Source of the DNA: Streptomyces djakartensis
GTDB taxonomy: Bacteria; Actinomycetota; Actinomycetes; Streptomycetales; Streptomycetaceae
Reading direction: 5' to 3'
Assembly (NCBI RefSeq): GCF_014651075.1
Contig: NZ_BMWE01000001.1
Location: forward strand, 310,001-374,000
Length of the DNA: 64,000 bases
The notes under the pieces were generated by a model. That model saw only the letters and a program-made list of their open reading frames with translations. It did no database searches and was not told the origin of the DNA. This document shows positions 27,078 through 34,866 of the stretch, in pieces. The position numbers and the translations under genes were made by a program. Position 1 is the stretch's first letter, and every line of letters begins with the position of its first letter.

Positions 27078-27117
27078 GATGGTGGACCTCCGGACGTTGT
27101 GTTCAGCGTTCACGGTA

Positions 27118-27196
27118 CGGCCCAGGCGCACGGCTCTCTCTGCTCGGGCCGCTCCCCGATGGTTCAGCCCATCCCAGCGCGCCAGTCACGGCCCTC
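27118..27196 (-). promoter_or_regulatory. ZTP (pfl) riboswitch controlling glyA
   Basis: Read on the minus strand, GGGCCGTGACTGGCGC (from 27194), then TGGGCTGAACCATCGGGGAG, then CCGTGCGCCTGGGC (ending 27120) follow the consensus of the ZTP riboswitch: the GGGYCGUGACUGGCG opening helix, the GGGGAGC turn and the pseudoknot strand CGCCUGGGC. The class senses ZMP/ZTP, the purH substrate that accumulates when 10-formyl-THF is short, and turns on one-carbon genes such as glyA. The expression platform is the roughly 40 nt to the start codon, including the GGAGG site, so control could be at translation. Confidence 0.88.
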
Positions 27197-27251
27197 GGCC
27201 AGCCTACCGGGTGAGGTGGGCGGGGAGCGTCTGCCGGGTTGTCCTCCGTCG

Positions 27252-27298
27252 TCGGGTGCGGGTCCGCCGTGGTTGATCGCGCAGTTCCGCGCCCCTGA
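27252..27298 (-). repeat. Streptomyces intergenic repeat, copy 2
   Basis: In reverse complement this reads TCAGGGGCGCGGAACTGCGC, then GATCAACC and GGACCCGCACCC. It matches the copy at 7651-7699 with two G residues missing. It lies between the ATP-grasp gene and the glyA leader. Confidence 0.75.
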
Positions 27299-27320
27299 GG
27301 GCGTCGGACCCCGGCCCAAC

Positions 27321-28502
27321 TCAAAGAATCACGTGGGGCAGGAACCGGGCGTACTCGTCCGTTATCAGGCCCGAGGACTCCCGGATACCCAGGCCCGCCG
27401 ACTCGTTCTCCACCACCCAGGCGCCGAGCACCACGCGGTTGCCGTCGAAGTCGGGCAGCGGGGCCAGCTGCTGGTAGCAGCAGGGCTCGTCGCGGAGGAC
27501 GGGGTCGGAGCCGGGCTGGTGGATCGTGACGCCCGCGCCCTCGCGGCCGAGGAGGGGCTTGGCGACCCAGCCCTTCGCGGGCAGGTCCCGGGGGCCGTCC
27601 AGGTAGGCGGGGAGAAGGTTCGGGTGGTCCGGGTACAGCTCCCAGAGGATCGCCAGCAGCGCCTTGTTGCTGAGGAGCATCTTCCAGGCCGGTTCGATCC
27701 ACAGGGTGGAGCCGGTGCCTCCGCCGTTGTCGAGGGTGTCGAGGACGTGGTCGGCGAAGCGGTCGGTGGTCAGCCACTCCCAGGGGTAGAGCTTGAAGAT
27801 GCTGCGGATGAAGCGGAGGCGGTTGTCGACGAAGCGGCCGGAGAGGCGCTCCCAGCCGATCTCCTCCATGGAGATCCAGTCGGTGGCCAGGCCTGCCTGC
27901 TCGGCGGTCTCCTTCAGGTAGGCGACCGTCATGAGGTCCTCGCCGAGTTCGTCGGCGGAGGAGTACGCGAAGTACAGGGGGCTGCCGGGCGGGAGGAGGG
28001 CGGCCTGTCTGCGCCAGGCGTCCATGAGGCGTTCGTGGAGGGAGTTCCACTGATCGGCGCCGGGGAAGCGTTCCTCCATCCAGAACCACTGGGGGGACGC
28101 GGCCTCCACCAGTGAGGTGGGGGTGTCGGCGTTGTACTCCAGCAGTCGGGCCGGGCCGGTGCCGTCGTAGCGGAGGTCGAAGCGGCCGTAGACGGAGGGG
28201 AGTTCGGCGCGGCGGTGCCAGGACTCGGCGACGGCCCGAGCCACCCGCGGGTCGGTGATGCCCAGGTCCGCGAAACGGTCCTCGGAGACGATGTGGTCGG
28301 CCGCCGCCAGGCACATGCGGTGGAGTTCCTCGACGACCTCTTCCAGCGCCTCGACCTCCGGAAGGGAGAAGACGTAGTACGCGCTCTCGTCCCAGTAGGG
28401 GCGCAGGGAGCCGTCGGGGTAGCGGGTGAGGGGGTATATCAGGCCCTGTTCCTCGACGGTCCGCTGCCAGCCGGGGCGGGGCTCGATGGTGCGGCGTTCC
28501 AT
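27321..28502 (-). CDS. Glutathionylspermidine synthase family ATP-grasp protein
   Basis: 393 residues of the GSP_synth/YgiC-YjfC family, ATP-grasp enzymes that form a peptide-like bond to an amine or amino acid. Signatures: YGRFDLRYDGTGPARLLEYN (about 109-128), the ATP-site YNADTPTSLVEA, and KPLLGREGAGVTIHQPG (about 318-334). Streptomyces make mycothiol rather than glutathione, so the substrate is unlikely to be glutathionylspermidine; the true substrate is unknown. The gene is 15 bp from a lipoprotein gene in the same operon, a pairing that I recall in other actinobacteria. Confidence 0.88.
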   Translation of the reverse strand: MERRTIEPRPGWQRTVEEQGLIYPLTRYPDGSLRPYWDESAYYVFSLPEVEALEEVVEELHRMCLAAADHIVSEDRFADLGITDPRVARAVAESWHRRAELPSVYGRFDLRYDGTGPARLLEYNADTPTSLVEAASPQWFWMEERFPGADQWNSLHERLMDAWRRQAALLPPGSPLYFAYSSADELGEDLMTVAYLKETAEQAGLATDWISMEEIGWERLSGRFVDNRLRFIRSIFKLYPWEWLTTDRFADHVLDTLDNGGGTGSTLWIEPAWKMLLSNKALLAILWELYPDHPNLLPAYLDGPRDLPAKGWVAKPLLGREGAGVTIHQPGSDPVLRDEPCCYQQLAPLPDFDGNRVVLGAWVVENESAGLGIRESSGLITDEYARFLPHVIL

Positions 28503-28517
28503 GTGCGGCCGGCCCGG

Positions 28518-28877
28518 TCAGCCGCCGCCGCTGCCGGAGCCCGAGCAGCCGAAGCCGCCCCGGTCGACGGCCTCGCTGCGGCTGAAGGTGCCGTCCTCGG
28601 CGTAGCCGCCGCTGACGTCGGCGTCGTAGTACCAGTCGGCGTCCGCGACCTTGGCCTTGCCGGTCTTGCCGGTCTTGCGGCTCTTGCCGGCGGAGGAGCT
28701 GCCCGACTTGCAGTTCTTGTCGGCGACGATCTTGTAGCCCTTGATGTAGTCGTAGCTGTCCCGGTCCACGCAGCGGCGGTCCGGGTCGGAGCCGCACGCG
28801 GACAGGGCCGCCGCCAGGACACCCATGCCACCCAGCACCACCGTGCTCGAGCGCAGCCGTCGCCGAGTTTCCGCCAT
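28518..28877 (-). CDS. Small lipoprotein paired with the ATP-grasp enzyme
   Basis: 119 residues. The signal peptide ends in a lipobox, LSACGS, so Cys28 or so would be lipidated and the protein held on the outer face of the membrane. A short conserved-looking part (CVDRDSYDYIKGYKIVADKNC, two cysteines) precedes a Ser/Gly/Lys-rich stretch and a C-terminal FGCSGSGSGGG tail. No known function. It lies directly upstream of the glutathionylspermidine-synthase-like gene and is probably modified by it or acts with it; this is inference. Confidence 0.82.
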   Translation of the reverse strand: MAETRRRLRSSTVVLGGMGVLAAALSACGSDPDRRCVDRDSYDYIKGYKIVADKNCKSGSSSAGKSRKTGKTGKAKVADADWYYDADVSGGYAEDGTFSRSEAVDRGGFGCSGSGSGGG

Positions 28878-29207
28878 GTCCGTGTCTCCCCCTGATTGGC
28901 TCCTGTCATGTACTGCCGAGCGGTCAGCCTAGAGACCGGCGCGGGAGTGCGCGCACGGCCCCCCTTGGGCGACCGCTCCGCCGCAGTCGTTTTGTTCTCT
29001 TTGATGTGACATGCGCCCTTGGTGTCGTGGCCCGGCGGACGCACGTGCTGTCCGGGGAGGGCGCCGGAGGTGTCTTCGCGGGACAGCACGGCCGCAACGG
29101 GGCGAGTGAAAGTACTTTCCCGGCCCGTGAGGGCCTTCGGTTCCGGACCAACCGAAAAATGTTGTCGAATCGTGAACGCGCGGCGAGCGCTTTCCGTAAG
29201 AGACGGC
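28878..29207. other. Intergenic region with a 12-bp palindrome
   Basis: No gene is supported here. It holds a perfect palindrome GAAAGTACTTTC (29108-29119), an inverted repeat GTGCTGTCC...GGACAGCAC spanning about 29047-29092, and an A-rich run near 29150-29165. It lies between the divergent lipoprotein gene and the monooxygenase pseudogene and is probably their shared promoter region. Confidence 0.5.
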
Positions 29208-29677
29208 GTGACCAGCAATCACGTCACGGTCACCGTGGCCTATCACGTGACACCGGGCGGGTTTTCTGGGAGGTGGGGTGTTTGTCGACGGAGGGGCGGA
29301 ATGGCATGTCGTCTATCGCTTCTCCAGCGAGGGTTCGGCCCTGGCCTGGGAGAAATCGACCTCCCGGGCACAGTGGGACGCCCGGCTGGAGGGGGTCGTC
29401 CAGGAAGCGGAACGCAGGAGGGTGCCGGGTGCCCGGGCCTGGTTCGATGCGCAGGCGCTGACACCCGCGCCGCCGGCTCCGCCGTCGAAATGGAAACTGT
29501 GGTTCGTGAATATGAGCGCGGTCTGTCTTTCCGCCGGTGCTCCTGTTCAATCTGACGGTGCTTCCCTATCTGGGTGACCTCGATGCACTGATTCGGACGC
29601 TGCTGTTGTGTCTGTGTGTGACGGCCCTCGTCACCTGGATTCTCATGCCCCGGCTCCAGCGTTTCTTCAGGAAATGA
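29208..29677 (+). pseudogene. Broken antibiotic-biosynthesis-monooxygenase-like membrane protein
   Basis: The pieces match actinobacterial ABM-domain proteins that end in two membrane helices. The start VTSNHVTVTVAYHVTPG is read from GTG 29208. The frame then jumps to GFLGGGVFVDGGAEWHVVYRF, with the middle of the first half of the domain missing. After SKWKLWFVNMSAV (about 29520) a single extra base is needed to be removed to continue into FPPVLLFNLTVLPYLGDLD...LMPRLQRFFRK, which ends at 29677. Two separate lesions, an internal out-of-frame deletion and a 1-nt shift, make a sequencing error alone unlikely. No intact product is expected. Confidence 0.7.
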
Positions 29678-29761
29678 CTGTATCCACCACTCCAGGCGCT
29701 CCGCGGTCGGCACAAACGCCGGGCCACACAGGCCCGCGAACGAACAGAGGGAGGTGGGCGG

Positions 29762-32365
29762 GTGAAGACCCTGCTCATCGACAATTACGACCCGTACACG
29801 TACAACCTCTTCCAGTTGCTCGCCGAGGTGAACGGCGAGGAGCCCGTGGTGGTTCGCAACGACGCCTCCGCCGGCGAACTGCCGGACCTGCGGGCGTTCG
29901 ACAACCTGGTGGTGTCCCCCGGCCCCGGTCATCCGGGCGAGGCGCGGGACTTCGGCATCGGGGCCAGGCTGCTCTCGACCTCCACGGTGCCGGTGCTCGG
30001 CGTGTGTCTCGGCCATCAGGGCATCGCTCTCGGGGAACGCGGATTGGTGGAGCCCGCTCCGGAGCCGCGGCACGGACATCTGTCGACGATCCGTCACGAC
30101 GAACGGGACCTGTTCCAGGGCCTGCCGCAGAACTTCACCGCCGTCCGCTACCACTCGTTGTCCGTGCGCGAGCCGCTGCCGGAGACGCTGCAGGCAACCG
30201 CCTGGGCGGAGGACGGCGTCCTGATGGGCCTGCGGCACCGCAGCCGGCCGCTGTGGGGGGTGCAGTTCCGTCCGGAGTCCGTCCTCACGGAGTACGGCCA
30301 CCGCGTGCTCGTGAACTTCCGCAACCTGACCGCCGAACGGGCCGGCAAGCTCCGCACGAAGAACACGGCGGTGCCGTCGCACCAGGAGGTCCGGCGCCGG
30401 TCCGTCGTCCCGGAATGCGACGCGGGGGTGCGGCGGCCGAGGGCGGCGGCCCGGGACGCGGTTGTCGCCGGGGCCGGGGCCGGCGCCCGGTGGGCGGCCG
30501 GTCACCGGCCTGCCGCCGCCGCGGCCGTCTTCCAGGTCACCGCGGTCTCCCAGGCCGGGGCCAACCCGCCGGGCGGGGCCACCCGTTCCCAGGCCACGGC
30601 GACCCCACCCAGTGGGCCCGCCCTCCCCCAGAAGACGGCGAACCCGACCAGCGGGGGTGCCGCCTCCCGCACAGCGGCCAAACCAACCAGCGAGGTTGCC
30701 ACCCCCCGCACCGCGGCCAACTCGCCCGGCGGGGCCACCCGTTCCAGCGAAGTCGCCCCGTCCGGCGAGGCCGTCGCGGGCGCGGAGGCCGTTGGGTTCG
30801 GTGCCGCTCCCACCGGTGCGTCGGCGCCGCCCGCCGTCGCCATCCCCCGGCCCCGCCGCCCCGGTCGTGTCGGCTACCGCCTGCACACCCGCCGGATCAC
30901 CGGCGCCGTCGACGCCGAGGCGATCTTCACCCGGATGTTCGCAGGGTCCCCGCGCGCGTTCTGGCTGGACAGCTCGCTGGTCGAACCGGGGCGGTCGAGG
31001 TTCTCGTTCCTCGGGGACGGCAGCGGGCCGCTGGCCGAGTTCGTGCGCTACGACGTCTCCACCGGGCGCTGTGCGATCGAGCGCGCCGGGCGGCCGGTGC
31101 GCAGGGTCGCGGCGAGTGTCTTCGACTACCTCAAGCGGCAGCTGACGACCCGCCGGGTGGACGCCACGGGGCTGCCGTTCGACTTCACCGGTGGCTACGT
31201 CGGCTACTTCGGCTACGAGATGAAGGCCGACTGCGGGTCGCCCAACCGCCACCGCTCCCCCGCCCCGGACGCCGCCTGGCTGTTCGCCGACCGGGTGATA
31301 GCGGTGGACCACCAGGAGGGCTTCACCTACGCCGTCTGCCTGGCGGAGGACACCCCCCAGGCCGCCCGGGAGGCCGCCGACTGGCTGGAGGGCGCGCTCG
31401 CCGGCCTCACCTGTGTGGCGACGGAGCGGCCCGCCCCACCCGTGCCGCCGGCCTTCGCGGACGGCGGCGCCGCCGAGCCGTGGCTAGCGCGCGACCGGGC
31501 CCGGTACCTCGCGGACATCGAGGCGTGCCGGCGGGAGCTGCTGGCCGGCACCAGCTACGAGATCTGCCTGACGAACGCCGCCCGGCTGCCCGCCCCGCCC
31601 GACGCGTTCGACTTCTACCGGACGTTGCGCCGCGACAACCCGGCCCCGTACGCGGCGTTCCTGAGGTTCGGGGAGCTGGAGGTGGCCGGCTCCTCACCCG
31701 AGCGGTTCCTGCGGATCGGCCGGGACGGTACCGCCGAGGCCAGGCCCATGAAGGGGACCGCGCCGCGGGGCGACGGGCCGGAGGAGGACGCCCGGCTGCG
31801 GGACGCGCTCGCGTCGGACGAGAAGACCCGGGCCGAGCACCTGGTGATCGTGGACCTGCTCCGCAACGACCTGGGACAGGTGTGCCGGACGGGCACGGTG
31901 CGGGCCTCCAAGATCATGGCCATGGAGACGTACGCCACGGTGCACCAGCTCGTCTCGACCGTGGAGGGACGGCTGCGGCCGGACACGGACGCGGTGGACT
32001 GCGTGCGGGCCTGCTTCCCCGGCGGGTCGACGACCGGTGCGCCGAAGCTGCGCACGCTGGAGATCATCGACTCGCTGGAGACCGAGGCGCGTGGCGTGTA
32101 CTCGGGCGCCCTCGGCTACTTCGGGTGCGGTGGCGGCGCGGATCTCAGCATGGTCATCCGTACCGCCGTGTTCACCGACGGCCTGATGCACCTGGGCGCG
32201 GGCGCCGCGATCGTGCTCGGCTCCGATCCGGAGGCGGAGTACGAGGAGATGCTGCTGAAGACCGCGGCCCCGATGCGGGCCCTGCACCAGCACACCGCCG
32301 ACCGGATCAGGGGGCAGCATCCCCCGGGACACCGGGCCGGTGCGGCCGAGGAGGCCCGGCGATGA
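29762..32365 (+). CDS. Fused aminodeoxychorismate synthase (PabA-PabB) with altered glutaminase site
   Basis: 867 residues. Residues 1-195 are a class I glutamine amidotransferase (LLIDNYDPYTYNLFQLL; nucleophile C82 in GVCLGHQGIA). The chorismate domain is at about 375-850. PMKGTAPRG, where PabB has PIKGT and anthranilate synthase has PIAGT, points to 4-amino-4-deoxychorismate, the folate or PABA-antibiotic precursor. GGSTTGAPK and LVIVDLLRNDLG are normal. Two oddities: the amidotransferase His reads Arg170 in GVQFRPES (usually GVQFHPES), and the linker of about 170 residues contains five 13-residue degenerate repeats, making the protein longer than usual fusions. GTG 29762 follows GGGAGGTG. 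The next gene was apparently truncated just after its ATG. Confidence 0.88.
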   Translation: MKTLLIDNYDPYTYNLFQLLAEVNGEEPVVVRNDASAGELPDLRAFDNLVVSPGPGHPGEARDFGIGARLLSTSTVPVLGVCLGHQGIALGERGLVEPAPEPRHGHLSTIRHDERDLFQGLPQNFTAVRYHSLSVREPLPETLQATAWAEDGVLMGLRHRSRPLWGVQFRPESVLTEYGHRVLVNFRNLTAERAGKLRTKNTAVPSHQEVRRRSVVPECDAGVRRPRAAARDAVVAGAGAGARWAAGHRPAAAAAVFQVTAVSQAGANPPGGATRSQATATPPSGPALPQKTANPTSGGAASRTAAKPTSEVATPRTAANSPGGATRSSEVAPSGEAVAGAEAVGFGAAPTGASAPPAVAIPRPRRPGRVGYRLHTRRITGAVDAEAIFTRMFAGSPRAFWLDSSLVEPGRSRFSFLGDGSGPLAEFVRYDVSTGRCAIERAGRPVRRVAASVFDYLKRQLTTRRVDATGLPFDFTGGYVGYFGYEMKADCGSPNRHRSPAPDAAWLFADRVIAVDHQEGFTYAVCLAEDTPQAAREAADWLEGALAGLTCVATERPAPPVPPAFADGGAAEPWLARDRARYLADIEACRRELLAGTSYEICLTNAARLPAPPDAFDFYRTLRRDNPAPYAAFLRFGELEVAGSSPERFLRIGRDGTAEARPMKGTAPRGDGPEEDARLRDALASDEKTRAEHLVIVDLLRNDLGQVCRTGTVRASKIMAMETYATVHQLVSTVEGRLRPDTDAVDCVRACFPGGSTTGAPKLRTLEIIDSLETEARGVYSGALGYFGCGGGADLSMVIRTAVFTDGLMHLGAGAAIVLGSDPEAEYEEMLLKTAAPMRALHQHTADRIRGQHPPGHRAGAAEEARR

Positions 32366-32399
32366 CCGGTCCGCGGGTCGCGCCGCGTCCGGCCGCTCG

Positions 32400-32936
32400 T
32401 TCTGGCTGCCCACCAGCCCGATCGCGCGCTTCGCCTGCCACGGCGCCAGCCACCCCACCGACCCCTCCCGAAGCTACCTACTGCTCCACGACCACGCCAG
32501 CGACCCGCTCACCGTCGTCAGCCTCTCCCCGGTCCGCCTCGACCGCACCCAGCTGGCCCACCTGTCGGCCTGCCGCACCGCGGCCATCGACACCCCGGAG
32601 TTCCTCGACGAAGCCATCCACCTGACCTCCGCCTTCCAACTCGCTTGGTTCCCCCATGTCATCGGCACCCTGTGGGAGATCGACGACCAGATCGCCGTCA
32701 CTATCGCCGACGCCTTCTACACCCACCTGCGCAACGGGGAGGGAGTCATCGACACCAGTCGGGCGGTGTGGGCCCTGCACCAGGCTGCGCGGGCGTGGTG
32801 GAACGCCCCTGGAGTTGGTCATCCATCCCGGTGTCCGGTCTGCCCACCCGGCCTGGGCGACAGCGACGGGTGCACGGTCGACCGGGCCGACTGGACCGTA
32901 TGTCATTCGTCATACCACCAGCAGCCCGACCCGTAG
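32400..32936 (+). pseudogene. C-terminal remnant of a CHAT-domain protein
   Basis: From about 32400 the sequence encodes the C-terminal half of a CHAT (caspase-like) domain: IARFACHGASH with the catalytic histidine, LAHLSACRTAAID with the catalytic cysteine, and FQLAWFPHVIGTLWEIDDQ, a family hallmark. The N-terminal part is missing. Upstream, only about a dozen codons of another gene (MTGPRVAPRPAA, start 32362, overlapping the pabAB stop) precede the junction, in a different frame. The open frame beyond about 32800 is not CHAT-like. This is a recombination scar; a short protein could still be made but would lack the first part of the fold. Confidence 0.7.
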
Positions 32937-33331
32937 TACACGGGCCAGCAGATTGCGTCACGGGTCTGCGGTCCGTATATGCCGTCTGCCGTGATCCGGA
33001 GCTGCCGCTGAAGACGTATGAGGGCGTTTTCCGTCGCCGGGCCGAAGTCCCCATCCACCGCGATGTCATAGTGGTAAATGTCTCGAAGGACTTCCTGAAG
33101 GTACTTGACGGCGTTGTTGTCGTAGTTTCCCCTCCGCATCAGGCAGGTGTCATTGAGGGTTGAGTAGTACACCGGAATGAACATGCGTTCACCGCTGGCA
33201 CTGTATTTTCGGACGACGTCCGTGCAGGTAGGGGTTGCGGCGTACGCGGGTGTGCTGAGAGGCGCAACTCCCAGGGTCGTCACCAGCATCGTCAAGGCGG
33301 CCGCGGTGAACAGCCTGGTCATGGTTCGCAC
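32903..33331 (-). CDS. Secreted peptidoglycan-binding-domain protein
   Basis: 142 residues. A signal peptide with AYAA-type cleavage (about 1-32) is followed by a short Cys-containing part and a PG_binding_1 domain (about 70-125: VKYLQEVLRDIYHYDIAVDG, FGPATENALIRLQRQL, ADGIYGPQTRDAIC). It probably binds cell-wall peptidoglycan; no catalytic domain is attached. Four cysteines suggest disulfides. GTG 33331 is chosen because GGGAG lies 9 nt upstream; ATG 33322 and TTG 33340 are in frame. It overlaps the end of the CHAT remnant on the other strand. Confidence 0.8.
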   Translation of the reverse strand: MRTMTRLFTAAALTMLVTTLGVAPLSTPAYAATPTCTDVVRKYSASGERMFIPVYYSTLNDTCLMRRGNYDNNAVKYLQEVLRDIYHYDIAVDGDFGPATENALIRLQRQLRITADGIYGPQTRDAICWPVYYGSGCWWYDE

Positions 33332-33386
33332 GTTTCGCAACTCCCTGTGTAGGCGGTGCTTGGGCGTTCGACGGGATCCCGCAGGG

Positions 33387-33758
33387 TCAGCACACGAGCA
33401 CAGATGCCGCGTTGTTGTTGGCGTCGCCGCCCATATTGAGCTGCTGGCCGGGATAGACGACGCCTATGTTGTCGCCGCCCATACCGGTCTCCGAATAGAG
33501 ATAGACCGTTCCGCGTCCCCGGTTGTACACGGAGGTGGTGTTGTTGCGGTATTCGCTGGGGAAGTCCCAACTTCCGCACCAACCGTCGCCGCCGCCCCAG
33601 CGCTCGTAGAGCCAACCACCGCCGTTCGAGTACTGGAAGAAACAGGCGTAGCCGGAGCGGCAATCGGACCATGCCTGTGTGGCTGCCGATGCTGGTCCTG
33701 TCATCGGGACGACGGACGCTGCTGCGACGGTCAGGACCACGGCGATTTTCCTGAACAC
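33387..33758 (-). CDS. Secreted peptidase-inhibitor I36 / beta-gamma-crystallin-like protein
   Basis: 123 residues. Signal peptide to about 26 (GPASAAT). The mature part resembles Streptomyces I36-type inhibitors and crystallin-like secreted proteins: CRSGYACFFQYSNGGGWLYE, GSWDFPSEYRNNTTSVYNRG, VYLYSETGMGGDNIGVVYPG, with cysteine pairs. The known I36 protein (SMPI) inhibits metalloproteases; that activity is only a guess here. GTG 33758 has GGAAG upstream. It is divergent from a DUF5937-type regulator, 121 bp away, that may control it. Confidence 0.78.
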   Translation of the reverse strand: MFRKIAVVLTVAAASVVPMTGPASAATQAWSDCRSGYACFFQYSNGGGWLYERWGGGDGWCGSWDFPSEYRNNTTSVYNRGRGTVYLYSETGMGGDNIGVVYPGQQLNMGGDANNNAASVLVC

Positions 33759-33879
33759 AGGATCTTCCCTTCGCTCTGCTGATCGGCTGGAATGCTTGCT
33801 CCTGGGAAGGCTGCATCCCTGCATACTGCTGAGAACACACCTTTTGGTTGAGGCTGAAACGTTGGGCCGGGGGAGGGCA

Positions 33880-34866
33880 GTGGTCCGCATCCACTTCACG
33901 TCCGCAGACCTGACCCGCGTCCGAATCGCTGTGCCCGGTCCGCTGGCCGAAACGCAGCTCAGTCTCAGGACGGCCCAACACAGCGGTGAAGCGGCGTTTT
34001 TCGGCTCCTGGCGTTCACGAGTCCGGCCACGCCTGTTCGCCGGGGACCTGTCGGCGCTCATCCGGGGTCTCGCTCCTGTGGAGAAAGGGCTGGTGGATCT
34101 GTTCACCCTGGCTGGAACAGCACCGGACATGGAAGGCGCTCTCGACGCACTGCTCACCGATCCGCGCCCCTTGCGCGAAGAGCTTGCGCTGTACAGCCTC
34201 GGGAGACTACGGATGCTGCCGCGGTGGGTCCTGGCCGCCAGCGCGGGCGACCATGCGGCCGCCCGTCACTTGGCCAGAGCACTCAGCGCCGCCCACGGGG
34301 CCACGGTCGCGCCGCACTGGGAACGTGTCCACGCCGTGCTGCTCGACGAACGTTCCGCTGCCATGCGGGTCATGGCAGACGGAGGAGTGGGGGCCCTGTT
34401 CTCCTCCCTCCATCCCGCGATCCGTTGGTCTCCTCCGACGCTGGAGGTGGACTACCGGCCATGGGCGAACGACGCGGACGTCCACATGGAAGGCAGCGGC
34501 ATGGTGATCACCCCGTCTGTCTTCTGCCGCAGCCCCTTGCTGTTCGCCGCGAAGAGCGGCGGGCTGATGCTGATCTATCCGGTTCTGCGGGATGTCCTGG
34601 CCGCTGCTCGAGTCTTCGCCAGCCCAGAGCCGAACAAGGTTGTCGCCGACCTTCTGGGACGTACCCGGGCGGCCGTGCTGGAAGCCACCGTTGGCGAGCC
34701 GACCACGGGACAAATCGCGCGTGCCCTTGGCATCTCGCCGGCCAGCGCCAGCCAGCACGCCGCAGTCCTGCGTCAAGCCGGACTGGTCACTTCACGCCGG
34801 CATGGCAAGGCCGTCCACCACATGACCACCCCACTGGGTAAGGCACTTCTCAATGGATACCGCTGA
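33880..34866 (+). CDS. ArsR-type winged-helix regulator with N-terminal DUF5937-like domain
   Basis: 328 residues. The N-terminal part starts IHFTSADLTRVRIAVPGPLAETQLSL, the opening pattern I associate with DUF5937, and continues as a mixed alpha/beta domain with SVFCRSPLLFAAKSGGLMLIYP. The C-terminal 70 residues are a winged helix (TTGQIARALGISPASASQHAAVLRQAGLVTSRR). GTG 33880 has GGAGG only 3-4 nt upstream, which is tight, so the exact start is uncertain. Signals and targets are unknown; the divergent secreted protein is the nearest candidate. Confidence 0.82.
   Translation: MVRIHFTSADLTRVRIAVPGPLAETQLSLRTAQHSGEAAFFGSWRSRVRPRLFAGDLSALIRGLAPVEKGLVDLFTLAGTAPDMEGALDALLTDPRPLREELALYSLGRLRMLPRWVLAASAGDHAAARHLARALSAAHGATVAPHWERVHAVLLDERSAAMRVMADGGVGALFSSLHPAIRWSPPTLEVDYRPWANDADVHMEGSGMVITPSVFCRSPLLFAAKSGGLMLIYPVLRDVLAAARVFASPEPNKVVADLLGRTRAAVLEATVGEPTTGQIARALGISPASASQHAAVLRQAGLVTSRRHGKAVHHMTTPLGKALLNGYR

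Noticed and set aside
29608..32625. A 1005-codon frame overlapping pabAB in another frame on the same strand
   Set aside because: The product is Arg/Gly/Pro-rich without motifs, while the other frame encodes clear PabA and PabB signatures.
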